DNA of 64,000 nt. It comes from Bugula neritina. Its lineage: Eukaryota; Bryozoa; Gymnolaemata; Cheilostomatida; Bugulidae. The position numbers were made by a program, and so were the translations under genes. The notes below the pieces were generated by a model. The model ran no database searches, had not been told where the DNA came from, and saw only the letters and a program-made list of their open reading frames with translations. The stretch covers positions 6,421,690 through 6,485,689 of the forward strand of contig OZ037771.1 of the NCBI GenBank assembly GCA_964035545.1, in the 5' to 3' direction. Every line of letters begins with the position of its first letter. Within the stretch, counting starts at the first letter, position 1. Shown piece after piece: positions 34,631-47,000 of the stretch.

Positions 34631-34660
34631 CCCAATGTAATCTTATAATAGGTATAAATA
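34631..34660 (+). promoter_or_regulatory. Weak candidate promoter, possibly of PPP2R3
   Basis: CCAAT (about 34632) is followed 16 bases later by TATAAATA (34653-34660), about 200 bp after the LONRF polyA signal and upstream of PPP2R3. There is no transcript evidence; TATA-like words are frequent in AT-rich DNA. Confidence 0.25.
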
Positions 34661-34699
34661 GCATGAGTATTCATCTCAGAGTAGAAATTCATTGAGCAG

Positions 34700-35690
34700 A
34701 GGCTAAACCATTTCGCTCTAGCACTTTTTCGCTAAGGCTCACACTGTACCTACCGAGGGAAAACAATTTCAACAAATAAATGTCCCCAAGAGGATATTAT
34801 ACAATGGATTCGAATGTACTTTTAAAATAATTAGCTACACAACTGGTTAAATACATTGTAACAGGATCTGTTATCTAATCTCTTCTATACAAGAATCTCT
34901 GTACTGGTTAAAAGGAAACCAGCCATAAGACGAAAGAAGCAAATTTCAAGTTGTCTCACGTTTAATGACAGACTTTTATTAATTGCCTGCCCTACTAACT
35001 CAATTTAGAACTGTTCCTAGGATGGTTGTTGCTCTTTACCCAGAACAAGTTAATGGGTTGAGTCTTTGGCAAGCAAATCACTAATGTAGAATTTTAAGTT
35101 CGAAATGATGTGTCGATATGTAACTTTGACATTAGGGTCTGTGATTTAGGAAAATAAATCATGGCTTAGTTTAATTACATGGGCAGAAAACTTCTGCTGG
35201 AGAATATTATAGTGTAGCCACTTGTAGAATGAATATTGCATACAAAACTACATAGCAGCCAGAGAAAATGAGAACAATTACTGTTGCAAGTGCTTGATTA
35301 ATGCATAAAATTAAACGCAACACACCATAACCGTATGAACTATGGTATATTTTATTTCAAGTTGGGTATAGGCAACTTGGTTTAAAGATGCGGTGGTACA
35401 ACGTTTCAATTTCTGCTAAATTTACTATCAAAGATTCATATTTTTCTTTGTATCAGAAAACATTTGCCACATATAATGAGAAAGAATTTGCTGGTACTGC
35501 ATCATGCACCTATATATATAACTAATACAGGGAAAGTTTTCCCTAAATACAGGAATAATATTTGTTGAAAGCTCACATGATGAAGTTCAAAATTTATAAT
35601 TGTCACAAAATTTGACTATAGCACAACTTAAGCTGGATCTTAATATTTTATTCCCATCATGATTGCTCAATAAGTTTGACTTACAATATG
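34700..35690. other. Intergenic DNA
   Basis: AT-rich. No coding, RNA or repeat signal was recognised. Confidence 0.5.
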
Positions 35691-35697
35691 TAAAAGT

Positions 35698-36003
35698 TAA
35701 TTGCCCCCAACTGAGATACGAATCTTCGCATCTTGTATGTGCCGGCAAAGCTAATCATTGCACCACAGAGACTGTGGAATTTTTAACAACATTTCACCTA
35801 CTTCTCTTTAGAACTGCAATGGCCTCCCCCCCCCCGTACTCTGTCAGTTCATGGGCTCCACGTGCCATTCAACTTCCTAAGGGTGCTCCCCAATATACGA
35901 CCGGCCGAAATAGCTTGTAAAACTTTTGCCCCCCACTGAGATTTGAACCCGAGACCTCTGACTTGCAAGCAGGTGTGCAAACCACTACATCACAGGGGCT
36001 AAA
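35698..36003 (-). mobile_element. Dimeric tRNA-flanked repeat, copy 1
   Basis: Two tRNA-like segments on the - strand (35698-35780 and about 35931-36000) flank about 150 bp of spacer. The better one has a B box ggttcaaatct next to a tcgggttc-type arm and the tRNA-like tgcaagtcagaggtctcgg. The spacer shares caacttcctnaggg and cgaaatagcttgtaa-type words with 62240-62560, so the whole unit is a repeat family. Confidence 0.6.
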
Positions 36004-36589
36004 AGATTTCCACCCTAAGTATTGTTTTGGCTCAACATATTGTTTTTTCTTCAGAAATAAAAGTCAGCAATATAAAAAATATTATGTCTGACAAACTAAA
36101 TTATAACGGTATATCAAGCTTTTGTTGCTAGCTAATGTTTTTTTAGAATTGTCAGCTCTTTGTAGTTTACTTCTATTTGAATAGAGAAATATTTACGGAC
36201 TCGTGAATAAAAGGCGAAATTATAATTTTCAATTTTCCAACTAACCATTGGGTTGTCTCCCTTCCAAAAGATAAGCGGTGATATAATTTCAATTATTGTG
36301 AACTCATTACTACATACTATCAAAGTTTGTGCAGACCTCATTGCGATTTTGCTTTGGTAACAAAACCTGAGAAGAAAAATGAAGAATGCTACCATTATCA
36401 TTATGATAAAGCTTAACCTTGTTCTGTGGCTGTATCATTGTGACCATTATTACCCATGCTACTATTATTATTTTTGCCACGTTTTCTCATAGCTAACCAG
36501 TTTCATTACACTTACAGACTAATTTAGTTTATAATCACTTGATCATGATGGTAGTAATTATGTTGGTTATAACAAAATAATTTAATTAT

Positions 36590-37240
36590 GTCTATTAGTA
36601 TTACTATTAGTATTACTATTACTATTAGTATTACTATTAGTATTACTAATATTAGTATTTCTAATAGTAATACTAATAGTAATAATAAGTAATCTGTAAT
36701 TGTGTTACACTTACTGTTAGTGTTACTGTTGGTGTTAGGTGTTGGAAATTGATTAAAGTTGTGAGCTAATCATAAACAATGAAACATAACGTTCAACTTT
36801 AAGTGACTAACCTTAACTTACAGCTTGTACTGCGACCGGTACTTGTAGTTGTACTTCTACTTGTACTGATATTAATACTTGTACTAATATTCATATTGAT
36901 AACTTAGAGTGATAGTGATACTGATAGTGTGATACTATTACGATTAATGTTAATATTATTCATACTGCTACACTCACTAAATGTGTTGCAGGCACAGTGC
37001 TCATATCCATTAGATTTAATTTTTAGTTATTCATTTTTACTATGAGTATAACTATGTTATTAATATTGTTATTTATTATAATTATCAATTAACTTGGAAT
37101 TGATGATTGTTAAATTTAGTATTTTATATTTGTTGTAACTATATAATAGAAATTATCATTACGCTTGCAATGGGATTAATGATAGTATAAATATTAATTG
37201 AATGTCAGTCATAAATTGTACTGATAATATCAATCTAGGG
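36590..37240 (+). repeat. Degenerate short-period tract
   Basis: ttagtattactattag-type words are dense to about 36680, grading into cattactgatagtg-type sequence and then AT-rich DNA. The style matches the tracts at 1-1020, 22480-22960, 54100-54554 and 61996-62230. Confidence 0.6.
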
Positions 37241-38027
37241 TATTCAGTTTGAATTTATTATTAAATGGTCTATTATGTTGAAATTAGAAATTATGCCATT
37301 TAGTTCTATATGCATTGTTATTATCCACAATTTATTTTTAATATAGCATGTTATCGTAATAGTAATTGTTAATTATGATAATGAAGTAGGGCTGGCCCTT
37401 TGTAATTTATAAATACAGTTGAATTTAAAAATAGTAAGGCCCATTTAACACTTTAGATTTGTACTAGTATTGTGTCAGAATTGTATAATTTGATTCTCAA
37501 CCAAGAGATGGTAGGTTTTAGAGTATAGCTGTGTCATTTCTGGCATAAACCCTTGAGCATGCTTTGCACCCTGAAGAGTATAAAATAGGACCTAAAATAA
37601 AAGAGGCCCGTGTATATAATCAGCATGCATGTATGGTGTCCACCTCTGCCTTTTTATGTGGGAATTTTTTTTATTCTGAATGTCTTATAAAATCTTTGTC
37701 AAGAGGTTTTGGGACTAATTAAAACTAAAATTACGATCAATATACTCCTATATATTATCAAATGTTGCATACACATCTTCTGAAAGTATTATTTTTGGTT
37801 ATTTCAGTACGAGAAAATTTTGTTCCTTTTCTCCTGCAACTACTTGACAGATTTCAAAGCTTCAAATATTACTGCCTTAAATGACCTCATTCTAATAATA
37901 TTTTGTGTAAAATCATGCCTCTCTGTTGTTCAATTTAAAACGACAGGACAGATATATTTAATTCTCTATTACTTGAAATTATCTACTTCATGCTTCCAAT
38001 TTACTGCGGATCTTTTACAGGTAATTT

Positions 38028-41000
38028 ATGGCATTGAAACCGGTATTACGATATAAAATAGATGAGCTTTTTATGAAATGGATTACAGACAAGGCTGTCC
38101 AAAACTCACTCAACTCCAGTTTGGCTCAAATATTGAAAGGAGAAATTGTCACTTACGCTACTCCACAGGTGCGTTTTTGGTAAAGCTACTTCATGCGCAG
38201 ACAAGAGCAAATCTACACGTTCAGAGTTTATCTTATACTACTCCTAAAACTTCGAAATGCACCAGGCTAAGATATGCTCTGACTCTATCTGTCCTAAATG
38301 TCTAAATACGGTGGTAAAAATAGATAGAATAAATGTATATTTGAAATATACTTTGAGTAGGGGGCAGCCGTGAGGTTAGAGCATTTGCTTAGTAAACACG
38401 AAGTCATGGGTTCGAACCCCGACAAAGGCCATTGGTGATGTTAGAAAAAGCATCCAGTCATAATTGCTCTTGTGTCCCATCTGAATAAGTCCTTAGCCCG
38501 ATTTAACAATAAACCCTTCCCGTCAGGGGTTTTCTCGCAAAGATGGTGACTACAAACTTGAGTGAGTTTAATATATACTTTGAGTAGCCCTAAACTGCTC
38601 CTCCTTCAAGTAGTCTGCCATACTTGTAGGCCAGTGAATCTGCTTCCTTAGCCAATAGGAGGACACAGTCTCCTGGTAAAGCTATTTCTGCCAACCGCCC
38701 AGCTTCCCCGAGCACTCCACCATGTTCTCCACCTCCTTCCAAAGTTACTGCTAGCCCTAGATCTCCCCGCAGTCGCCATCGCAAGAGTATAGCCAAAGTA
38801 AGTTCTCTTACTAAGTCATGGCTACAATATTCTGTTTCATTTTCTTACTATTTTAGCTTTTGGATAGTCATTTCCTGAGAAGATGACTTCTGCTAAAGGT
38901 TTTGTGACCTCATGTAGTAGCTGTGTTATATTCATGCACTATATTTTGTTGTCAAAATTATGTTCTCTTTCTAGCACAAAATTTCTTTAATTTGAAGTTA
39001 TCTTCTTTTGCATAAGATCATTTGTAAATTACAGCTGTGCTAATTTTGTGGTTGGTGGAAATTTGTAGATGTTGAAAAAACTTTCCTGAGCTGAATATTT
39101 AGTCATTAAAATTGAATTTATTTGAATAAAAGTAATGCAGGTGATGTTTTACTAACAATGATAAGGTGACCACACTTGTATATAGATATCAGAAATGTAT
39201 ATTTGAGAATAATATTCTAAGATTTCAATATCAGATGAACCTTTAAAATATCATTCGTTTTCACTAAAAAAAATATTTTCAGTTTACACACTGCTTCTTA
39301 GCACTCGTAACATGCGCCGTTTGGGATCGTCAAAATGGGACATAAATGACAAGAAGTCCAATATCAGTTCTTATATGCGAGGATTTCTAACGGTGTGATA
39401 AAATCCTAGTTACATGTGATGAACTAGAACTGGTAGCTGAAGTGTACACAGATACTACAGGAAGCACATGCCTACCACATTGCATGCATAGGATACACTC
39501 GCTATTTGTGTCACATTTCTAAACTATAATGAACTTTAATCAGCAAAATTGGCATTCTAAAACTTAGCCAGTCACATTGTGACATCTTCTTGCTCACCCT
39601 TTGAAGGGTGATAAAACTGGTAAATTTTTATCTTTATTATATTGAAAATCATAATTTTTTCAACATTCACACTCATTTATAAGTTATTTTCCCTCTTTGT
39701 GGTGTGTAGTGTAGGGAGATAGTGTGTAGGAAGATAGTGTATAGTGTAGGGAGATAGTGTATAGTGTAGGGAGGTAGTGTGTAGTGTAGGGAGATAGTGT
39801 ATAGTGTAGGGAGGTAGTGTATAGTGTAGGGAGACAGTGTCTAGTATAGGGAGATAGTGTATAGTGTAGGGAGATAGTATGTAGTATAGGGAGATAGTGT
39901 GTAGTGTAGGGAGATAGTGTGTAGTGTAGGGAGGTAGTATATAGTGTAGGGAGATAGTGTGTAGTGTAGGGAGATAGTGTATAGTGTAGGGAGGTAGTGT
40001 GTAGTGTAGGGAGGTAGTATGTAGTGTAGGGAGGTAGTATATAGTGTAGGGAGATAGTGTGTAGTGTAGAGAGGTAGTGTGTAGTGTAGGGAGGTAGTGT
40101 ATAGTGTAGGGAGATAGTATGTAGTGTAGAGAGGTAGTGTGTAGTGTAGGGAGGTAGTGTGTAGTGTAGGGAGATAGTGTATAGTGTAGGGAGGTAGTGT
40201 GTAGTGTAGGGAGATAGTGTATAGTGTAGGGAGATAGTGTAGAGAGGTAGTGTGTAGTGTAGGGAGATAGTGTATAGTGTAGGGAGATGGTGTGTAGTGT
40301 AGGGAGGTAATACATAGGATTTATAAGCACATGTGATGACCGATGCACGTACCCCTGTATCTACTACACTATAATATTATAAGCTATCATTGCAGACATT
40401 GCAGTGAGATTCCTTGTAAATAGTCTAAAGTTGCATACTACACTAATTAGCAGTGTTAATTATCTCAATGCTTCTATGAACTACATTACTGGATGCTTGT
40501 AATGAATATTACATCAATTCATATTGCAACTGCTGGGGTAGATCACCACTTACATACGGTTACTGCTCGCGATGGCTCTGGTGCTGTGAAAAGCCGCTTT
40601 CTTCTAGTCATGGAGATTATTAGCCCAAGCAACAATATTTGCTTAGAGTCAAGGTCAAAGACTGTGTTCTGGAGGAAACAGCACTCTGATACGGGGGCGG
40701 ACGTCAGCCTCCGCAGTATCACCCCTCATATAGTCAGATCTCGGCTACTTCTCTTTGGGAACGTGTTGGTGGACCAGAAACGTGCTCGTGCTATACACAA
40801 CATACGCAGCAGGTGTACGATACACCGTGCCACTGAGCTGGACTCTAAACCCAGTCACTGCGGTTCTATTCACTTTGGTTTCTGTAAGGTTCTTAGAGAA
40901 CAGCATGAAAAGCTAGACGTGAAATCTCATGTTGAAAAGTTTGAAAATGTTTCTCCGTGTAATTCGGATAAAAAAAGGACACAGGTATGTATTCCGATAA

Positions 41001-44000
41001 TTACAAGACTGCCGTCTAAAGAGAGATTGCTGTCGCCGACATCACCAACATCTCCAGTTGCACCCTTTACCTGCAGGGAAGAGGTAAATTAACTATTTGT
41101 CACCAGGGAGCTCTTGCAGCATTTACATACATTGGTGTTGTAGGACAGGCATTTCAGGCAAGTTTTCTGTAGGAATTGTTGAATTTAAAAACGTTTGGCA
41201 GCTTCGAACAGGGTTGTAGGCCAAGTTTCACTCTTATTCTGCTGGGCTTCATGACAAGTTATATAAACTAGCTGCAGTATGTTAAACTAGGACTTAGTTA
41301 TGGTTTTGTTAGGAATGGAATCATGCTGAAAAAGCAGTGTGCCGTGCAAATTATTCGCTACTTTTAATTTCTGGTAATGGTTATGGTAATGGTTATAGAA
41401 TGTAGCCCTAATTTTAGTAAACCTGCTGTTAAAGCCCTAGGACCATGTAAGTATTGTAACACCTAACTCTATGAACATCATTTTAAGTGGCTATATCATG
41501 AAGGCAATCATGAAGTTGCTGAGGCTATTTAGAACATTACAGACACAGCACTACTCCACACCCTGGTTTGATTAGTGTGCAGAGTAAATGAAGTGTTAGT
41601 CTGATTCCAACTTCCTAGAGTTTAAAAGAACTAAGATGATTAATTTTCCTAAAGTTTTATATATAAATAAAGCGTTACTAATTTTTTATATATTAGGAAG
41701 AAATAATTCTATTTATGCTACCTCCACGAAGTAAAAAGGAATATGTTTGTATGCTTATACACACTTGTTTGCTGTCAAGTCAGCACACACTTCTACTCTT
41801 CCTACAGAAAGACAAAGCTGCCGTCTCAGTCTCGCAGTCACTGGTATGTGACGACGCCGAAGCTTCCGTCAAGATTCCCCCGTTCTACTTCCCCCTAGGC
41901 CGGCCACCTCTCAGTTCTGGTGAAGTTGACATTAGTCTCAAGCTGGCCAGAGAATATCTGCAGAAATCTCCCAAAGCTCAGCTTAAACAAGAAGACATGC
42001 ATGGTTTTTGTAAGGTAGAGCTGTGTATTTCACCTATTGGCTGCATAGGATACTTATAAGTACAGCATTCTGGTTAAAAGTAAATGTTTTTACTGATGTA
42101 TTAATTGTTAAAAAGTTTGCATTATTTCTTCTTAAATAGCACCAGGTTTAGCTAAAGAGATTATGATCATCTGCTAATGTGGATGCTTACTAGCATACTG
42201 TTTGTAGTTGTCTTCTATATATAAACTCCTTGCTCCAGTAGTATAAAATGTGAGTTTATGTAATTTGAGAAAATTTAGTTTATTGAAAGCTTTTATAAAA
42301 TATCCGCTAATCTGTTGAACTGAAAAAAAGTTTCAATGAGCACTAAATGAGAAAATACTATACCTGGGAGGACAACTTCTGTAAAATTGGTTTAAAAAGG
42401 AATAAACTCAACTGGCACAGTTGAGATTTTGCATTGAAATTTATTGTTTTTTTTACAAATTTGCTACCTGGATTGAGCTATGTGGAGTAAAAATGTTTGT
42501 ATAGTGAAAAATGTTTTAATTGAACAGCAATTTTACCAAATTAGAGAGTCTGTAATAAAAATTAATTTCATCTATACTAGTGGAAAGATTTTTTAAGTGT
42601 ATAAATTAGCTCTAAGAATATTTGGTAGTAGGGGAGGTAACTTCTGTTAGACAACCAACTCGCACCAAACTCTAAGAAAGTTAGACTCGGACTATATGCA
42701 GTGACAATTAATTTGTCTTAGCATATTAAACAATATTATTAAACAACATTAAACAATATTAAACATAATACATAATTAATATTCATGTATTTATGCACAC
42801 AGTGTCACTGGAACTTTCCTTTCCCATTTACCATGCTGACGGTTGCTGAAACTCCACTCTACTTTTCCATTGTAGGCTCTAGGATTACCCAAGTACTGGG
42901 CTATACTTCTATACAACGCTGCCAGCGCTCCTTCCCTAGGCTATTTCAGTGTACAGAACTTCATAAACCTATGGCAAAGGTAACAACTCATTATATATTA
43001 CTATATAAGCAGTAATCCGAAATGACAGATCTATGCTAACTAACCTGTTGCTGTATTTCTATATTGTATTAAGTTTCATGGTTTGAAGTTTGGGTTAGCC
43101 ATTGTGGTTTTGGAAGGGATCACCAACTAGCCTGCTTGTAGAGATTGCCATTAGTCCTGTAGTTTAAGATTATTTAGTATATTTTCTCTCTGAGCGATAT
43201 TTTATACTCTTCTCTTTACAGTGTTGTTAGAACAGCATTTACAGCAGTCCAAGTGTTTGAACAAGGGGAGGGGGGGGGGTGTAATTTTTACTAGTTTTTA
43301 GTTTTATTTTTACTACCAAAGGTTGACTGATATTATGCTGGTAACAATATTGCAAGGGGCAAAGGTAATTAGATAAACAACAGCAATATAGCCTAGTATA
43401 GTTTCCACACACATGTATTTACATGCATATATAGTTCTCGTAATGTACTTACTATTAGCTCTACTACCCAGTGTAATAAATTGTAGATTATGCCATCCAA
43501 TGAAACAATAATTACACTTCTTTTGCTCTTTCACTGAGTGTATTTTATTACATTTTTATAGGTATTGTCTTGAATAGAATACTATAATGGTCATAATCTT
43601 TCTAGAATATTACATTGTTAACAATATATTACTGTATTACAACTGCGTTGATATATACTCAGTTGGCTATAATTAGGTAGTTCACTTTCCACTATTGGGC
43701 TGTTCCCCACAACCAAGGAATGTATTTTTAGATTCTGTTATGGGTGTATGTGTTTTTTAGTTATTTAGTAATTTGTATTACAACTGCACTGCATTTCGAT
43801 GATGGTTCTGCAATATGTTGAGAAATATTGGCAGCATTAAAACTATTTTTAGTGAACTGATATAATTGTATGATTTTGTAACCACTAGTTAGTTTACTTC
43901 ATTAACTCATAGTTGATAGTTTATACAATAACGGCTGGGTTTGAGGCAGTCATGTTTGTATTTATTGCTTTGAATATAAGTTTACTGCAGAAGACACTTT

Positions 44001-47000
44001 CACTACTCTGTAGTCTCACTCATTACTCTGTAGTCTCACTCACTACTCTGTAGTCTCACTCACTACTCTGTAATTTTACTCACTACTCTGTAGTATCACT
44101 CACTACTCTGTAGTCTCACTCACTACTCTGTAGTCTCACTCACTACTCTGTAGTCTCACTCACTACTCTGTAGTCTCACTCACTACTCTGTAGTCTCACT
44201 CACTACTCTGTAGTCTCACTCACTACTCTGTAATTTTACTCACTACTCTGTAGTATCACTCACTACTCTGTAGTCTCACTCACTACTCTGTAGTCTCACT
44301 CACTACTCTGTAGTCTCACTCACTACTCTGTAGTCTCACTCACTACTCTGTAATTTCACTCACTACTCTGTAGTCTCACTCACTACTCTGTAGTCTCGCT
44401 CACTACTCTGTAGTCTCACTCACTACTCTGTAATTTCACTCACTACTCTGTAGTCTCACTCACTACTCTGTAGTCTCACTCATTACTCTGTAGTCTCGCT
44501 CACTACTCTGTAGTCTCACTCACTGCTCTGTAGTCTCACTCACTACTCTGTAGTCTCGCTCACTACTCTGTAGTCTCACTCACTACTCTGTATTCTCACT
44601 CACTACTCTGTAATTTCACTCACTACTCTGTAGTCTCACTCACTACTCTGTAGTCTCGCTCACTACTCTGTAGTCTCACTCACTACTCTGTAGTCTCACT
44701 CACTACTCTGTAGTCTCACTCACTACTCTGTAGTCTCACTCACTACTCTGTAGTCTCACTCACTACTCTGTAGTCTCACTCACTACTCTGTAGTCTCACT
44801 CACTACTCTGTAGTCTCACTCACTACTCTGTAGTCTCACTCACTACTCTGTAATTTTACTCACTACTCTGTAGTATCACTCACTACTCTGTAGTCTCACT
44901 CACTACTCTGTAGTCTCACTCACTACTCTGTAGTCTCACTCACTACTCTGTAGTCTCACTCACTACTCTGTAATTTCACTCACTACTCTGTAGTCTCACT
45001 CACTACTCTGTAGTCTCACTCACTACTCTGTAGTCTCGCTCACTACTCTGTAGTCTCACTCACTACTCTGTAGTCTCACTCACTACCCTGTAGTCTCACT
45101 CACTACTCTGTAGTATCACTAACTACTCTATAGTCTCACTCACTGCTCTGTAGTCTCACTCACTACTCTGTAGTCTCATTCACTACTCTGTAGTCTCACT
45201 AAGTACTCTGTAGTATTACTCACTACTCTGTAGTCTCACTAACTACTCTGTAGTCTCACTAACTACTCTGTAGTCTCATTCACTACTCTGTAGTATCACT
45301 AACTACTCTATAGTCTCACTCATTACTCTGTAGTCTCACTCAGTACTCTGTAGTCTCATTCACTACTCTGTAGTCTCACTAAGTACTCTGTAGTATCACT
45401 CAGTACTTTGTAGTCTCACTCACTACTCTGTAGTCTCACTCAGTACTTTGTAGTCTCACTCACTACTCTGTAGTCTCACTCACTACTCTGTAGTTTTACT
45501 CACCACTCTGTAGTCTCACTACTACTATTACTCTGTAGTTTTATGCAAAATCATAATTTTTGAGACTATCCATCTTCAAATTTGGCTGTATCAGTAGCTC
45601 CCGTGTAATTTAACAGAGGATTAGTATTTCCAATGTTTTACATATATGTCCATTCTCTGTGTGATAATCGTAAATATTTAGCTTTTCATGTAAACAAAAT
45701 GTGCTGTAAAAGTACTTATATTCACAGCATCACAGCCGTCTGCCATGACGATGCATCCAGGTTTATGAGATTATTAGCCAAACCTTGCAAGAACTGGCTG
45801 GAACCTGAAGATTTTGTTCCTTTGATACAGGTGAGCACATTAGTATAATATGCTTATTGTAATATATGTGATGCAGGTAAGCACATTAGTATAATATTTT
45901 GCCATCGTTATAGACCTTTTTCAAATACTCTTATTACCTCAATGTTACTTCAAAGTTGCATTATCTTGATGTTTTATAAACTTCTTAGTGTTTGCCTGTT
46001 CATGCACAATCTGAACATTGCTCATCTATAATGTAACTATGCAGGTAGAAGCACACACATAGGTGTTCCAATAATTTTGTAAAATATTTTTTATAATAAG
46101 TTCTGGGAAAATCGAATTTGAATATATATTTGGGGCTATTTGTTGATTATACTACTGTGAATTAACCAGCTCTGGCTGCAAAGCATTTATATAATAAACA
46201 ACAGAAAGCTTATAAAATGCGGTCAAGTTTTCTTTCACAATTTACTATAAATTTCATTTTACAAAATGTATTGAAGTAATATTTTGTGTGGTACTGCTTA
46301 AATATTTCCCAGTAGTGAAATTTAATTGTGTAATTTTGACTTTGCATAAACAGCTAAACTCTGAAACTGTATGAGGTAGCAATGAGTAAGGAAAAGTTTG
46401 TACCACTATGGTGGACACAACTCCTAATCAGAACTGGAGTGGTAGAGATATATGACAGAGATTTAGTGCAGTATAGCGACAGTTAGACTGCATTATTATA
46501 GTATCACACCATTACTATGAAACTTAATATATTTTTACGAAAGCTTCATAACTTTCTGCCCCTAGTTGATGGGAAACTCAGCTGGCTGTAAATCAGATTT
46601 TCTATTGATTTTGATTTCAAGGCATTTTGTAGTGAAAGTTGTGTTGCTGGTTTGTATTCACAGGATGTAGTGAACTCCCACCCTGGCTTGCAGTTTCTCC
46701 AGGATGCGGTAGATTTTCACTCCAGGTATATACATTGTGTAAGTTATAATATATCTATATATATACATATACTCTAAGTATATACATTGTGTAAGCTATA
46801 ATATATACATACATATACTCTAAGTGTATACATTGTGTAAGTAATAATATATACATATACTCTAAGCATATACATTGTGTAAGTAATAAAGTTGTCATTT
46901 AATCAGTGCTCATCATAAACATGCATACATGTGTGTAATAATACTATCACTTCCTTTTCATGCTTCAAACTTTGAGATTGAAATACTTTTCAAAACATGT

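Noticed and set aside
38361-38433. Functional tRNA gene
   Set aside because: Good B box, but it is the head of a 212-bp SINE with a target duplication; no complete cloverleaf could be assigned.
39677-40348. 223-codon - strand ORF of LPTLHTTSLHYT repeats
   Set aside because: By-product of a stop-free 20-bp minisatellite inside a PPP2R3 intron; no non-repeat protein sequence.
40493-40888. Alternative PPP2R3 start at 40493
   Set aside because: The frame is open, but composition looks non-coding, and a well-matched N-terminal exon with ATG exists at 38028.
44001-45539. CRISPR-like regular array
   Set aside because: Units are contiguous 20-mers without unique spacers, inside an intron of an animal gene.
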